Translations under genes and position numbers: made by a program
The notes under the pieces: generated by a model
Seen by the model: the letters and a program-made list of their open reading frames with translations, nothing else
Database searches by the model: none
Told to the model about the DNA's origin: nothing
From: DAOMNO01 sp035443885
GTDB lineage: Bacteria; Planctomycetota; Phycisphaerae; Phycisphaerales; SM1A02
NCBI GenBank assembly: GCA_035443885.1
Contig: DAOMNO010000015.1
Coordinates: 22,646-86,645, forward strand
DNA: 64,000 nucleotides
Reading direction: 5' to 3'
Shown: positions 26,374 to 33,632 of the stretch, piece after piece
How the letters are laid out: the number at the start of each line of letters is the position of its first letter
Position numbering within the stretch: position 1 is the first letter of the stretch

Positions 26374-26844
26374 ATGAAGGTAACCATTCATCCGCTCGGG
26401 CTTGAGTCGATGCCGCCTGGGCTGAACACCGACCAGGAACTGATTCGGCGGCTTGAAGAGAGCTTTGGCCGCCTTACCGAGCGCGCTGGCGAACTTGCGG
26501 ATCGGTTCTATGGCCGCCTCTTCAAGGCGTATCCGGACCTCAAAAAACTCTTCCCGGAGGACATGTCCGGCCAGAAGAAAAAACTGACGGCGGCCCTGTC
26601 TCTGGTTGTAGCGAACCTACGCACCCCGGATCAGGTTCGTGGAACGCTCCGCGAACTCGGCCAGCGACATGTGGGCTACGGCACCAAGACCGAGCATTAT
26701 GAGATGGTCTGCCAATGCCTTGTGGCGGCGATGGCTGAGGTCGCCGGGCCGGGCTGGAGCAAGGAGCTTGCTTCGGACTGGCTGACCGCCCTGCGCATGG
26801 TCTCACGCATCATGCTTGATGGCGCGGCTGCCGTAAAGCAATAG
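26374..26844 (+). CDS. single-domain globin
   Basis: This 156-residue protein has the length and pattern of a bacterial single-domain (flavohaemoglobin-type) globin. DQELIRRLEESFGRLTERAGELADRFYGRLFKAYPDLKKLFPEDM covers helices A-C/D with the CD-corner Phe. LRELGQRHVGYGTKTEHYEMV contains the proximal His (F8) and the following YG typical of this class. The ATG at 26374 has GGAG 8 bases upstream. There is no reductase domain. It probably binds O2 or NO. It lies between a kinase gene (divergent, 183-base shared upstream region) and a sigma gene (convergent), so it may be part of a gas-responsive unit; that link is inference from position only. Confidence 0.88.
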   Translation: MKVTIHPLGLESMPPGLNTDQELIRRLEESFGRLTERAGELADRFYGRLFKAYPDLKKLFPEDMSGQKKKLTAALSLVVANLRTPDQVRGTLRELGQRHVGYGTKTEHYEMVCQCLVAAMAEVAGPGWSKELASDWLTALRMVSRIMLDGAAAVKQ

Positions 26845-26872
26845 CACCAGCTCTCCTTCAGCTCAATCTTAT

Positions 26873-27439
26873 CTATTGGGTCGCATGTTCCAGCTCCACG
26901 CTGAGCCACGCCCTTGCGCTGCGCCAGTCGCTCTCCACGGTGCTGCGTGAAATGCCGAGCACCTGAGCGGCCTCATCCACCGATAACCCGCCAAAGAACC
27001 GTAGCTCGACGACGCGATGCCTTCGTGGATCCAGCTGCTCCAGTTTCGTGAGAGCCTCGTCAAGGGCGACAACATCAAACTCGCCGCGTCCCGTCTCCTG
27101 ACGGTTCACATCATCCAGACTCACACGCTGCCACTCCCCCCCCCGCTTATCAGCCTTCTTTCGGCGGGCGTGATCGGTGAGAATCTGCCGCATTGCCGTG
27201 GCAGCCACCGCAAAGAAATGCGCCCGGCTGTTGTATTCCGTATGAGTCTGGTCGATCAGCTTGACGAACGCCTCATGCACGAGCGCGGTGGGCTGGAGTG
27301 TGTGATCCGCACGCTGATGGCGAAAGTGACTGCCCGCAAGTGCGCGAAGTTCTTCATACACAAGCGGAAGGAGACGCTGCGCGGCAGCAGAATCGCCGCT
27401 CCCCAGTTGTTTCAGCACCATTGTTGCTTCATTCACCAC
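26873..27439 (-). CDS. ECF RNA polymerase sigma factor (TIGR02999-like)
   Basis: This 188-residue factor is of the same subfamily as the one at 19457: VYEELRALAGSHFRHQRADHTLQPTALVHEAFVKL and AHFFAVAATAMRQILTDHARRKKADKRGG (region 2), then VVELRFFGGLSVDEAAQVLGISRSTVESDWRSARAWL (region 4). Two GTG codons in a row can serve as start; GAGGAG lies about 9 bases before the first (27439). On the same strand kinase 3 begins about 680 bases downstream, separated by the opposing globin gene. The sigma-kinase pair is therefore the same unit as at 19457-22894 but interrupted. Confidence 0.93.
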   Translation of the reverse strand: MVNEATMVLKQLGSGDSAAAQRLLPLVYEELRALAGSHFRHQRADHTLQPTALVHEAFVKLIDQTHTEYNSRAHFFAVAATAMRQILTDHARRKKADKRGGEWQRVSLDDVNRQETGRGEFDVVALDEALTKLEQLDPRRHRVVELRFFGGLSVDEAAQVLGISRSTVESDWRSARAWLSVELEHATQ

Positions 27440-27510
27440 GTCCAGGTCTCCTCAGTAAGGTGCGATTGTACAAACGAGACGAGTGAATCAATCCCCAAAA
27501 AGAAAGAGGA

Positions 27511-27528
27511 CCTGCGGTTGTCCGCAGG
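27511..27528 (-). terminator. intrinsic terminator of the RCC1 gene
   Basis: A 7-bp stem (CCTGCGG / CCGCAGG) with a TTGT loop is followed on the minus strand by TCCTCTTTCTTTTTG. It lies about 35 bases past the stop at 27563. Confidence 0.88.
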
Positions 27529-27562
27529 CCCTCGAGAGAAGGAAGTAGTTTGTATCCGCGTA

Positions 27563-28840
27563 TCAGCGGGTTGAACCAGCCGTTGCTGCCGTAGCCTGCG
27601 GGCAGACGCCCCACGAACCAAGCAGTTGGAGAAGGTCCAGCACATCAACCTTGTTGTCGCCGTTGAGATCGCCCGGGCACGTTTCGGGGGTTGTGGACAC
27701 CGGCTCGATGGTGATGATGAGGGAGTGGAACTCACCGATCGACATGGTCACCGTTTCAAGGAGTTTGCCGAACGGTGCTGGTCTGGAGCGGTCCACCGTC
27801 GTACCACTGCTCAACTGGCCGTGATTATTGCGACCCCAGCCGTGAAGTCCGTCGTGTTGGTCGATGGCGGCACTGCTGTATATGCTTGCGAAGGCTCGCT
27901 TGATGTTTGTCAAACCAGTGAAAGTCGGGGTCGATGTGCTGCTGGTAGTACCAATACCAAGTTGACCGTGGGTGTTGCTGCCCCATGCAAAGAGTTGGCG
28001 CGTATCAAATCGAACAGCCAGCGTGTGATAGCCACCACAGGCCACATCCACAACATTCGTCGCACCGTTGATAGTAATAGGGAATGCCGTCGCTTGCGTT
28101 CCGGTTGATCCGAGCTGACCTTCATGGCCAGCTCCACAACCCATGAGCGTACCGTCATTCCGAAGCGCGACTGTAAAGAAGTGGCCCGCAGCGATCTTTG
28201 TTACGTTCGAGACGCCCGCAGCCATCACTGGCGTGGCGCTGGTTTGCGTAAGACCGTTCCCCAACTGACCGCTCGTACCTCGACCCCATGACCAGACCGT
28301 GCCATCTGAGCGAAGCGCAACACCGTGATACAAACCCGCATCAATCGCAGTTACACCCGTCAGCCAAGGCACCTGCGTCGGCGTGGTAACGGCGATGTTG
28401 TTGCTCGGCTGACCGCACTGGCTGTCCTGGTTCAGCCCCCAAGCAAACACGACGCCGTCAGTGCGCAAGGCCAGACTGAACGATCCGCCCGCTGCGATGG
28501 CCACAATGTTGCTGAGGCCGGGTACTGTGATGGGCGTCATGATCTCATCGCTCATGTAACCCAATCCCATTTGAGCGACAACGTTGCGTCCCCATGCGCG
28601 AACAGTGCCGTCCGCCATCAACGCTAGCGAGTGATTGTTGCCTGTTTTAACATCGATTGCCTCGCCGCCGAGACCTTCTACCGCAATCGGATAGAGCCTT
28701 TTAATGCCCGTGGCATCGCCGAGTTGGCCGTACGTGTTGTTGCCAACGGCTTTGATCACCTGCGCCTGTGCCGATGTGCCGATCCCCAGACAAGCGGCCC
28801 CGATGATGGTGAGTGAAACAAGAGAGCGCGTGAATGACAT
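27563..28840 (-). CDS. exported RCC1-repeat protein with one dockerin-like motif
   Basis: This 425-residue protein has a signal peptide (MSFTRSLVSLTIIGAACLGIGTSAQA) and about seven RCC1-type repeats. These are seen in phrases such as VKTGNNHSLALMADGTVRAWG, IAAGGSFSLALRTDGVVFAWG and VACGGYHTLAVRFDTRQLFAWGSNTHGQLG, and should form a seven-bladed propeller. The C-terminal region CPGDLNGDNKVDVLDLLQLLGSWGVC is a single dockerin-like motif followed by a 12-residue tail. This is the only one of the six tagged proteins with a single copy and an added tail. AAAGGA precedes the ATG. The role outside the cell is unknown. Confidence 0.85.
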   Translation of the reverse strand: MSFTRSLVSLTIIGAACLGIGTSAQAQVIKAVGNNTYGQLGDATGIKRLYPIAVEGLGGEAIDVKTGNNHSLALMADGTVRAWGRNVVAQMGLGYMSDEIMTPITVPGLSNIVAIAAGGSFSLALRTDGVVFAWGLNQDSQCGQPSNNIAVTTPTQVPWLTGVTAIDAGLYHGVALRSDGTVWSWGRGTSGQLGNGLTQTSATPVMAAGVSNVTKIAAGHFFTVALRNDGTLMGCGAGHEGQLGSTGTQATAFPITINGATNVVDVACGGYHTLAVRFDTRQLFAWGSNTHGQLGIGTTSSTSTPTFTGLTNIKRAFASIYSSAAIDQHDGLHGWGRNNHGQLSSGTTVDRSRPAPFGKLLETVTMSIGEFHSLIITIEPVSTTPETCPGDLNGDNKVDVLDLLQLLGSWGVCPQATAATAGSTR

Positions 28841-29186
28841 GACAATGGTCCTTTCGGTACACGTGGTTTGCGTGTGTGTGAATGCGTGTTCTGACCCCGG
28901 CGTTCACCCCGTACACGCAACCGCTTCACGGATCCCTTGACCGAATCGCAAATTTTCTGCGCGCTGGACAATCCCCTGCCCCATGGCGCTTACCCGCATA
29001 GCACGCACATCGAAAGAGATTTTGCGATGGTCCTGATGCGACGGAGCCGCCGTTGATGCGGACCAAGCGCAGTACGAGTCGCGTGCGGCTCGCTCGCTCA
29101 GGCGCAAATGGATTTGGGTGGACCCCCGCTTCGCTCATCAACGCAAGCACCAGAAATGCGGCCGCGGGGCCAACGGCTCAGGAAGT
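28841..29186. other. intergenic region, no gene found
   Basis: These 346 bases lie upstream of the RCC1 gene and downstream of tRNA-Val. They hold the RCC1 gene ribosome site (near 28850) and an imperfect inverted repeat (28865-28875 with 28913-28922, GTGT-rich) that could be an operator. No convincing ORF, RNA or terminator was seen. Confidence 0.5.
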
Positions 29187-29259
29187 GGGCGATACTGGAC
29201 TCGAACCAGTGACCTCACGGGTGTGATCCGTGCGTTCTAGCCAACTGAACTAATCGCCC
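29187..29259 (-). tRNA. tRNA-Val (CAC)
   Basis: The minus strand folds as a complete cloverleaf: acceptor GGGCGAT/ATCGCCC, D-arm GTTCAGTTGGCTAGAAC, anticodon stem CACGG/CCGTG with loop ATCACAC (anticodon CAC, preceded by T33), and T-arm CTGGTTCGAGTCCAG. It is 73 bases long with no encoded CCA. Confidence 0.95.
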
Positions 29260-29270
29260 GAAGGGTGGAC

Positions 29271-29299
29271 ATCATACGCCAATTTGGATGTCTTTCCAA
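29271..29299 (-). promoter_or_regulatory. sigma-70 type promoter of tRNA-Val
   Basis: On the minus strand TTGGAA (29294-29299), a 17-base spacer and TATGAT (29271-29276) form a good housekeeping promoter. The -10 box ends 11 bases before the mature tRNA. Confidence 0.75.
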
Positions 29300-29368
29300 C
29301 TCCCAGAGGCGAATGTCCCGCTCAGCCGCAGCTTCGCGACTGCTGTCGCCTGCGTTCGCTGCACCACC

Positions 29369-29374
29369 TACGAT
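29369..29374 (+). promoter_or_regulatory. TACGAT -10-like element, leaderless geometry
   Basis: TACGAT ends 5 bases before the pdxA ATG, and no Shine-Dalgarno sequence is present. Confidence 0.35.
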
Positions 29375-29379
29375 CATGC

Positions 29380-30480
29380 ATGACTGCACCGTCCCGCCAG
29401 CCTGCCCCACCTAAGCCCGTGATCGGCATCACGATGGGCGATCCTGCGGGCATCGGGCCGGAAGTGCTCATCAAGGCCTTGGCGGACCCCAAGGTTCGCA
29501 ACCTTGCTCGTTTTGTCATCTACGGCGTCAACGAGATGCTCACTTATGCAGCCGATCAGCAGCGGCTGGACGCCTTCTGGTGCCGCGTGCAGCAAGGGTC
29601 GAAACGACTTGATCGGCAAATCCTCGACGACGTGGTCGTGCTGGACTTTGACGAGTTTGAAGGCATGGTGCGCCTGCCTCACGCCCCGGGGCGCCCCAAC
29701 GGACTCGCTTCAAAGGCATTCGTGGAAGAAGCCATCTCAGACGCCATGCGACCTGTGGAAGATGTGCGCAGAATCGATGCACTGGTAACAGGGCCGATCA
29801 GCAAAGAATCGTGGCAGCACGCAGGCTTCAACTGGCCGGGGCATACGGAACTGCTTGCCCACCGAGCGAAGGTGAAGCGCCACGCGATGATGTTCGTCTC
29901 GCCTCGCCTGCGCGTGGTGCTGGCGACGACGCACCTGCCGCTGATGGACATTCGTAACGTGCTGACGATTGGTCGCGTGTTTGATCCGATTGATCTCGGC
30001 AATCAAGCCTGTCTTGAACTGGGCATTGAAAAACCCCGCATCGCCGTAACGGGCCTCAATCCCCATGCAGGCGAGAACGGCCAGTTCGGCGATGAAGAGC
30101 AGCGACTCATCGCGCCTGCGATTCGCGTCGCACAGGAGTCAGGCATCGACGCACGCGGCCCATTTCCCGGTGATACGGTGTTCATCGCAGCCGCTGCTGG
30201 CGAGTATGACCTTGTCGTCGCGATGTATCACGATCAGGGTCTGATTCCGGTCAAGCTGCTCGGTTGGGATAAAGCTGTGAACTGGACGATCGGCCTGCCG
30301 TTCATTCGTACCAGCCCCGATCACGGCACGGCGTTTGACATCGCCGGAAAGAATCGCGCAAGCGCGGGATCGATGATCGCTGCAATCGAGCTGGCGGCAC
30401 AGCTTGCTCAGCGGCGCATCCGGTCAGAAGCTGATGCGACACGATTGGCTCCAGCGAAGCATCTTAAAGCGGAGTCGTAG
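29380..30480 (+). CDS. pdxA: 4-hydroxythreonine-4-phosphate dehydrogenase
   Basis: PdxA oxidises 4-phosphohydroxy-L-threonine in the DXP-dependent route to pyridoxal phosphate. The 366-residue protein has the family start PVIGITMGDPAGIGPEVLIKAL. The divalent-metal histidines are in WPGHTELLAHRAKV and in MYHDQGLIPVKLLG, and the C-terminal signature is LPFIRTSPDHGTAFDIAGKNRA. The ATG at 29380 is used; the frame runs upstream to 29284 but that extension overlaps the tRNA-Val promoter and has no similarity. No other vitamin B6 gene is nearby. Confidence 0.95.
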   Translation: MTAPSRQPAPPKPVIGITMGDPAGIGPEVLIKALADPKVRNLARFVIYGVNEMLTYAADQQRLDAFWCRVQQGSKRLDRQILDDVVVLDFDEFEGMVRLPHAPGRPNGLASKAFVEEAISDAMRPVEDVRRIDALVTGPISKESWQHAGFNWPGHTELLAHRAKVKRHAMMFVSPRLRVVLATTHLPLMDIRNVLTIGRVFDPIDLGNQACLELGIEKPRIAVTGLNPHAGENGQFGDEEQRLIAPAIRVAQESGIDARGPFPGDTVFIAAAAGEYDLVVAMYHDQGLIPVKLLGWDKAVNWTIGLPFIRTSPDHGTAFDIAGKNRASAGSMIAAIELAAQLAQRRIRSEADATRLAPAKHLKAES

Positions 30481-30512
30481 AGGCCGTCTGTTCTATCCAG
30501 AACAACGGAACG

Positions 30513-30608
30513 TGAGAACAACTCGAACCCCATTTTGTGGGCAATATCAACTACGATAATAAGGTGGATGTCATCAAGCGCCTGATGTTGCTTGCCAACT
30601 GGGGCTGA
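30513..30608 (+). pseudogene. orphan dockerin-like C-terminus (gene remnant)
   Basis: In the gap between pdxA and mutY one frame reads, after a TGA, EQLEPHFVGNINYDNKV, then DVIKRLMLLANWG and a TGA stop. GNINYDNKVDVI--LMLLANWG matches the C-terminal dockerin-like tag of the six secreted proteins, including the habit of stopping right after NWG. There is no start codon or body, so this looks like the tail of a deleted exported-protein gene. Confidence 0.6.
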
Positions 30609-30617
30609 TCTTCAGCG

Positions 30618-31748
30618 TCAGCCAACAGAGACTTCTTCCATTGCCATTTTGACGATCCGCCGCTGCGGGTTGCTCATTGGCAGGTCGCGCACATCGCCCG
30701 GCTTGCGCCATGTGCCGCGCCGGGCGCGCGTGCGGGCCGTAAAAACGTGAAACGTAATTCGACGATGTGTCGTCTGATGCACGAACGCGCCTTGACGCAC
30801 GAGTGAATCAACGTCGATGGCAAGCCTCGCACGAACGGCACGGGGCGTAAGCGGCACATCGCTTTCAATCGTCGGTGTTTGCCACATGCTTCCCCACATG
30901 GCTCCATTCTTCATCGTTTTCTCTTTGATCGTCGTCTTGCTTGTGCGCAATACGGCTTCGATTGGACGCTGTTCAAGAAGTATTCTGCCGCCACGGCGAA
31001 TGATGACGGCGTGATGATGCACATCAACCTGCTTCGCCTGCGGCTTTGGCGCGGGCAGGCTTTCCTGCTTGCCGGCCTTGAATGCCTGGCACCACTGCGA
31101 TGTGGGGCAGGCTGCACATCGCGGCGCACGCGGCGTGCAAACAACTGCGCCAAGCTCCATCAGGCCTTCGTTGAGTTCGCCCGGGTTGTTCGCCTGATCG
31201 ACCAGTTGCTTCGCCCACTCCCAACACAACGCTGCTCCTTCGCGTGAATGAACATCGGCGTGACCTTCAAGTCTGGCAAAGACTCGTTGAACATTCCCAT
31301 CAACGATCGGCTCGCGATGCTGAAAGACGATTGAGGCAATTGCGCCAGCGGTGTATCGCCCCACGCCGGGCAGTTCGCGCAACTGATCCACCGACTGCGG
31401 CACCGCTCCGCTGAATTGAGGATCACTGCATATCTTCATTGCGGCGGCGTGCAGGTTGCGCGCCCTGCGGTAGTACCCCAGTCCCTGCCACATGGCGAGC
31501 ACTTCCTGCTCAGTAGCGTTTGCCAGATGCTGGACCGTCGGGAATCGCTCCATGAAAGCGATATAGCTCTTCACGACCCGCGATACCTGCGTCTGCTGGA
31601 GCATCGCTTCGGAAACCAGCGCGGTATAGCCCGTGCGATGCTCGCGCCAAGGCAGCGTTCGCGCGTTTTCTGCGAACCACCGGCCGATCGCCAAAGCGAT
31701 TGCACGCCTGCGATCATCTGGTCGACAACGGTTACGCACGCGACTCAT
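30618..31748 (-). CDS. mutY: A/G-specific adenine DNA glycosylase
   Basis: MutY removes adenine opposite 8-oxoguanine. This 376-residue protein has PWREHRTGYTALVSEAMLQQTQV with the catalytic Glu, the helix-hairpin-helix LPGVGRYTAGAIASIVFQHREPIVDGNVQRVFARL with the catalytic Asp, and the iron-sulfur cluster loop CTPRAPRCAACPTSQWC (C-x6-C-x2-C-x5-C). A C-terminal NUDIX-like domain (VHHHAVIIRRGGRILLEQRP) reads the 8-oxoG strand. The start overlaps the stop of the upstream Nfu-N gene by 4 bases, so the two are co-transcribed. The link between an Fe-S enzyme and an Nfu-N domain is suggestive. Confidence 0.95.
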   Translation of the reverse strand: MSRVRNRCRPDDRRRAIALAIGRWFAENARTLPWREHRTGYTALVSEAMLQQTQVSRVVKSYIAFMERFPTVQHLANATEQEVLAMWQGLGYYRRARNLHAAAMKICSDPQFSGAVPQSVDQLRELPGVGRYTAGAIASIVFQHREPIVDGNVQRVFARLEGHADVHSREGAALCWEWAKQLVDQANNPGELNEGLMELGAVVCTPRAPRCAACPTSQWCQAFKAGKQESLPAPKPQAKQVDVHHHAVIIRRGGRILLEQRPIEAVLRTSKTTIKEKTMKNGAMWGSMWQTPTIESDVPLTPRAVRARLAIDVDSLVRQGAFVHQTTHRRITFHVFTARTRARRGTWRKPGDVRDLPMSNPQRRIVKMAMEEVSVG

Positions 31749-32017
31749 GGAGCATCTGCCTCTGCAAGGACTTTGCGTATCTTTGCCTTGACGGTTGCCC
31801 AGTGGGCTTCAGGCGGCTTGTTGACCGTGAGCCAGTCGCCGTTGAAGAGCAGCGTGGTCGCGCCGGTCTGTTCGAAGATCGCTTGAGCCAGTGGATCGCC
31901 AGCAGCCATCGAAGGGTTCAAAAAGCTGCGGGGGCGGTCGCTTATCGGCCGGTCCAACCAGCATTTGACGGCGTTGGGGTTCGGCGTCGATTCAAACTCA
32001 GTCACCACGAATGGCAT
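31745..32017 (-). CDS. Nfu N-terminal domain protein (scaffold-like)
   Basis: This 90-residue protein corresponds to the N-terminal domain of Nfu-type iron-sulfur carriers: FVVTEFESTPNPNAVKCWLDRPI, then DPLAQAIFEQTGATTLLFNGDWLTVNK. The C-terminal NifU-like CxxC domain that binds the cluster is absent. The start at 32017 is chosen because the conserved part begins there and TATTCT lies 7 bases upstream; the longer frame to 32194 runs across tRNA-Gly. It overlaps mutY, whose product needs a [4Fe-4S] cluster. A role in handling that cluster is inference. Confidence 0.85.
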   Translation of the reverse strand: MPFVVTEFESTPNPNAVKCWLDRPISDRPRSFLNPSMAAGDPLAQAIFEQTGATTLLFNGDWLTVNKPPEAHWATVKAKIRKVLAEADAP

Positions 32018-32024
32018 CGGCCCC

Positions 32025-32030
32025 AGAATA
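32025..32030 (-). promoter_or_regulatory. TATTCT -10-like element, leaderless geometry
   Basis: On the minus strand TATTCT ends 7 bases before the ATG of the Nfu-N gene, which has no Shine-Dalgarno sequence. Confidence 0.42.
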
Positions 32031-32096
32031 TCGCGAGAAGCGGCTGCCGGGGCCTGAAAAAGCCCGTTTCCGGTTGCAGAACAGCGGCTTGGGCAC

Positions 32097-32124
32097 TTGC
32101 CAAGACCGCGTCTCATGCTATCCT
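32097..32124 (+). promoter_or_regulatory. promoter of tRNA-Gly
   Basis: TTGCCA (32097-32102), a 16-base spacer and TATCCT (32119-32124) lie 13 bases before the mature tRNA-Gly. The match to the housekeeping consensus is 5/6 and 4/6. Confidence 0.6.
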
Positions 32125-32137
32125 TCGTGTTCTCACC

Positions 32138-32209
32138 GCGGGTGTAGCTCAGTGGTAGAGCGTCACGTTGCCAACGTGAATGTCGAGGGTTCAAGTCCCT
32201 TCACCCGCT
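32138..32209 (+). tRNA. tRNA-Gly (GCC)
   Basis: Complete cloverleaf with acceptor GCGGGTG/CACCCGC, D-arm GCTCAGTGGTAGAGC, anticodon stem TCACG/CGTGA with loop TTGCCAA (anticodon GCC), and T-arm GAGGGTTCAAGTCCCTT. No CCA is encoded. Confidence 0.96.
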
Positions 32210-32228
32210 TTCTTCGCTAACAAACCGA

Positions 32229-32264
32229 AACGCCGCCTTTGGAAGTCCGAAGGCGGCGTTTTTT
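32229..32264 (+). terminator. intrinsic terminator of tRNA-Gly
   Basis: An 11-bp perfect stem (32229-32239 with 32250-32260) and 10-base loop are followed directly by a run of T. It closes the tRNA transcript. Confidence 0.93.
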
Positions 32265-32327
32265 CGCGCCGGTACACTGTTACGGGGTGGGATTGTCCCC
32301 CACCATGCGCTGTGCCATCCGTTCGGT

Positions 32328-33632
32328 GTGGAGATGATCGACCAGACCATCGTGCTGAAAATCGGCGTCGCCCTCGCACTCGGCCTTGCCGGGTGCGTGC
32401 TTGTATGCTGGCGTCGGTTGTTCGAACTTGAAGCCAGACAGTTCAGCACCGTCATCTGGACGTTGATGCTGGCTTCGCGACTGGGCGGCTTCATAACACT
32501 CTTTGTGATACTCGGCCTTGAGCCTCGATCAGACGTGCAAACGTACTTCTTCTGGTCGCATCTGATTCTGGACGGCCACATTCCGACGCACCATGCTGAC
32601 CTGCCGCTGCACTACGGCCCGGCCTTTCTCTACATTACGACTGGCGCGCTCATGCTGTGGGATTCCGCCAAGTGTCTCGTGCTGGTGGCCATCCTCTTCG
32701 ACCTTGCGACGTTCCCGCTTTGGCTTGCAACAGCACGGCGAGCGTTCGATGAAACGATCGTCCGCCGCGCTGCGATTCTGTACATCTTCGCGCCAGTGCC
32801 GTTTGGTTCCATCGTCATCTCAGGCCAGAATCACATTTGGGTCGGCTTCCTCATCGCGCTCTGCTTCTATCTGATGGGGAAGAATCGTGTCGGAGCCGCG
32901 GCATTCGCGATGGGTCTCAGCGTGGTGGCGGTCAAGTTCCTGAACCTGCTGTATATGCCCATCATGGCTGCCCAAAGCAGACGATGGGTTACGATGGGTG
33001 TTGGCTTCCTGCTGCCGGTGGTGATCGCCTACGGCGTGGCGTGGTATTACAACATCAACCCGATCGACGGCATCCTCTTCCACGCGGAACATTTTTCTTC
33101 TGGCACGGTTCCATTCCTGCTCACTGCGTTTGGCTGGCCGATGGATGGGGTCATTTTCTCGCGCACGATGAAGATTATCTCTCTGCTTGCGCTGGCATCG
33201 ATTTTTCTGCCCGCGTGGATCACCGGCAGTTTGCGCCGCGAGGATGCGGTCATCCTCATGCTGAGCGCGATCACCTATACGTTTCTCTTGGTGAGCACCA
33301 AAGGCTTCGCCGGTTACGCCACGATGGTGTTCTTCCCCGTGTGCATTCTTTTCGCACTGGTCAGGGTGCGCCTCTTTGCGCTCGGGGTATTCGTCTGCTA
33401 CGGCGTACTGGCGTCCATCGCGTCGAGTTTGTGGTACCGTGTCATCACGGCACGCGATATGAGCTTCATCGTGCTTGACAAATCGCACGGTGTACCGACC
33501 ATGCATCTGGTCGTGTTCATGGCTGTTGAAGTCGCGCTCGTCGCCTGCCACGCTGTGCTGCTGTGGTGGTCGCTGCGAATGTTGTATGGTCGTCAGCCGA
33601 CTACTTCCGCCGAAATACCGCGTAGTAGCTGA
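32328..33632 (+). CDS. GT-C type membrane glycosyltransferase (putative)
   Basis: This 434-residue polytopic membrane protein has about ten to twelve hydrophobic segments. The pattern of an early periplasmic loop after TM2 (EPRSDVQTYFFWSHLILDGHIPTHHADLPLHYGP), with acidic and aromatic residues, is that of GT-C enzymes that use polyprenyl-phosphate sugars, such as mannosyltransferases. Later it reads FAPVPFGSIVISGQNHIWVGFLIAL. The start is GTG 32328 or ATG 32334; no good Shine-Dalgarno sequence decides. The gene converges with, and overlaps by 32 bases, a GT2-GtrA gene whose product should make the polyprenyl-phosphate sugar donor. The acceptor (protein, glycan or lipid) is not visible. Confidence 0.68.
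   Translation: MEMIDQTIVLKIGVALALGLAGCVLVCWRRLFELEARQFSTVIWTLMLASRLGGFITLFVILGLEPRSDVQTYFFWSHLILDGHIPTHHADLPLHYGPAFLYITTGALMLWDSAKCLVLVAILFDLATFPLWLATARRAFDETIVRRAAILYIFAPVPFGSIVISGQNHIWVGFLIALCFYLMGKNRVGAAAFAMGLSVVAVKFLNLLYMPIMAAQSRRWVTMGVGFLLPVVIAYGVAWYYNINPIDGILFHAEHFSSGTVPFLLTAFGWPMDGVIFSRTMKIISLLALASIFLPAWITGSLRREDAVILMLSAITYTFLLVSTKGFAGYATMVFFPVCILFALVRVRLFALGVFVCYGVLASIASSLWYRVITARDMSFIVLDKSHGVPTMHLVVFMAVEVALVACHAVLLWWSLRMLYGRQPTTSAEIPRSS

Noticed and set aside
30490..30508. Short GTTCT/AGAAC hairpin after pdxA as a terminator
   Set aside because: The stem is only 5 bp, AT-rich and without a T-run.
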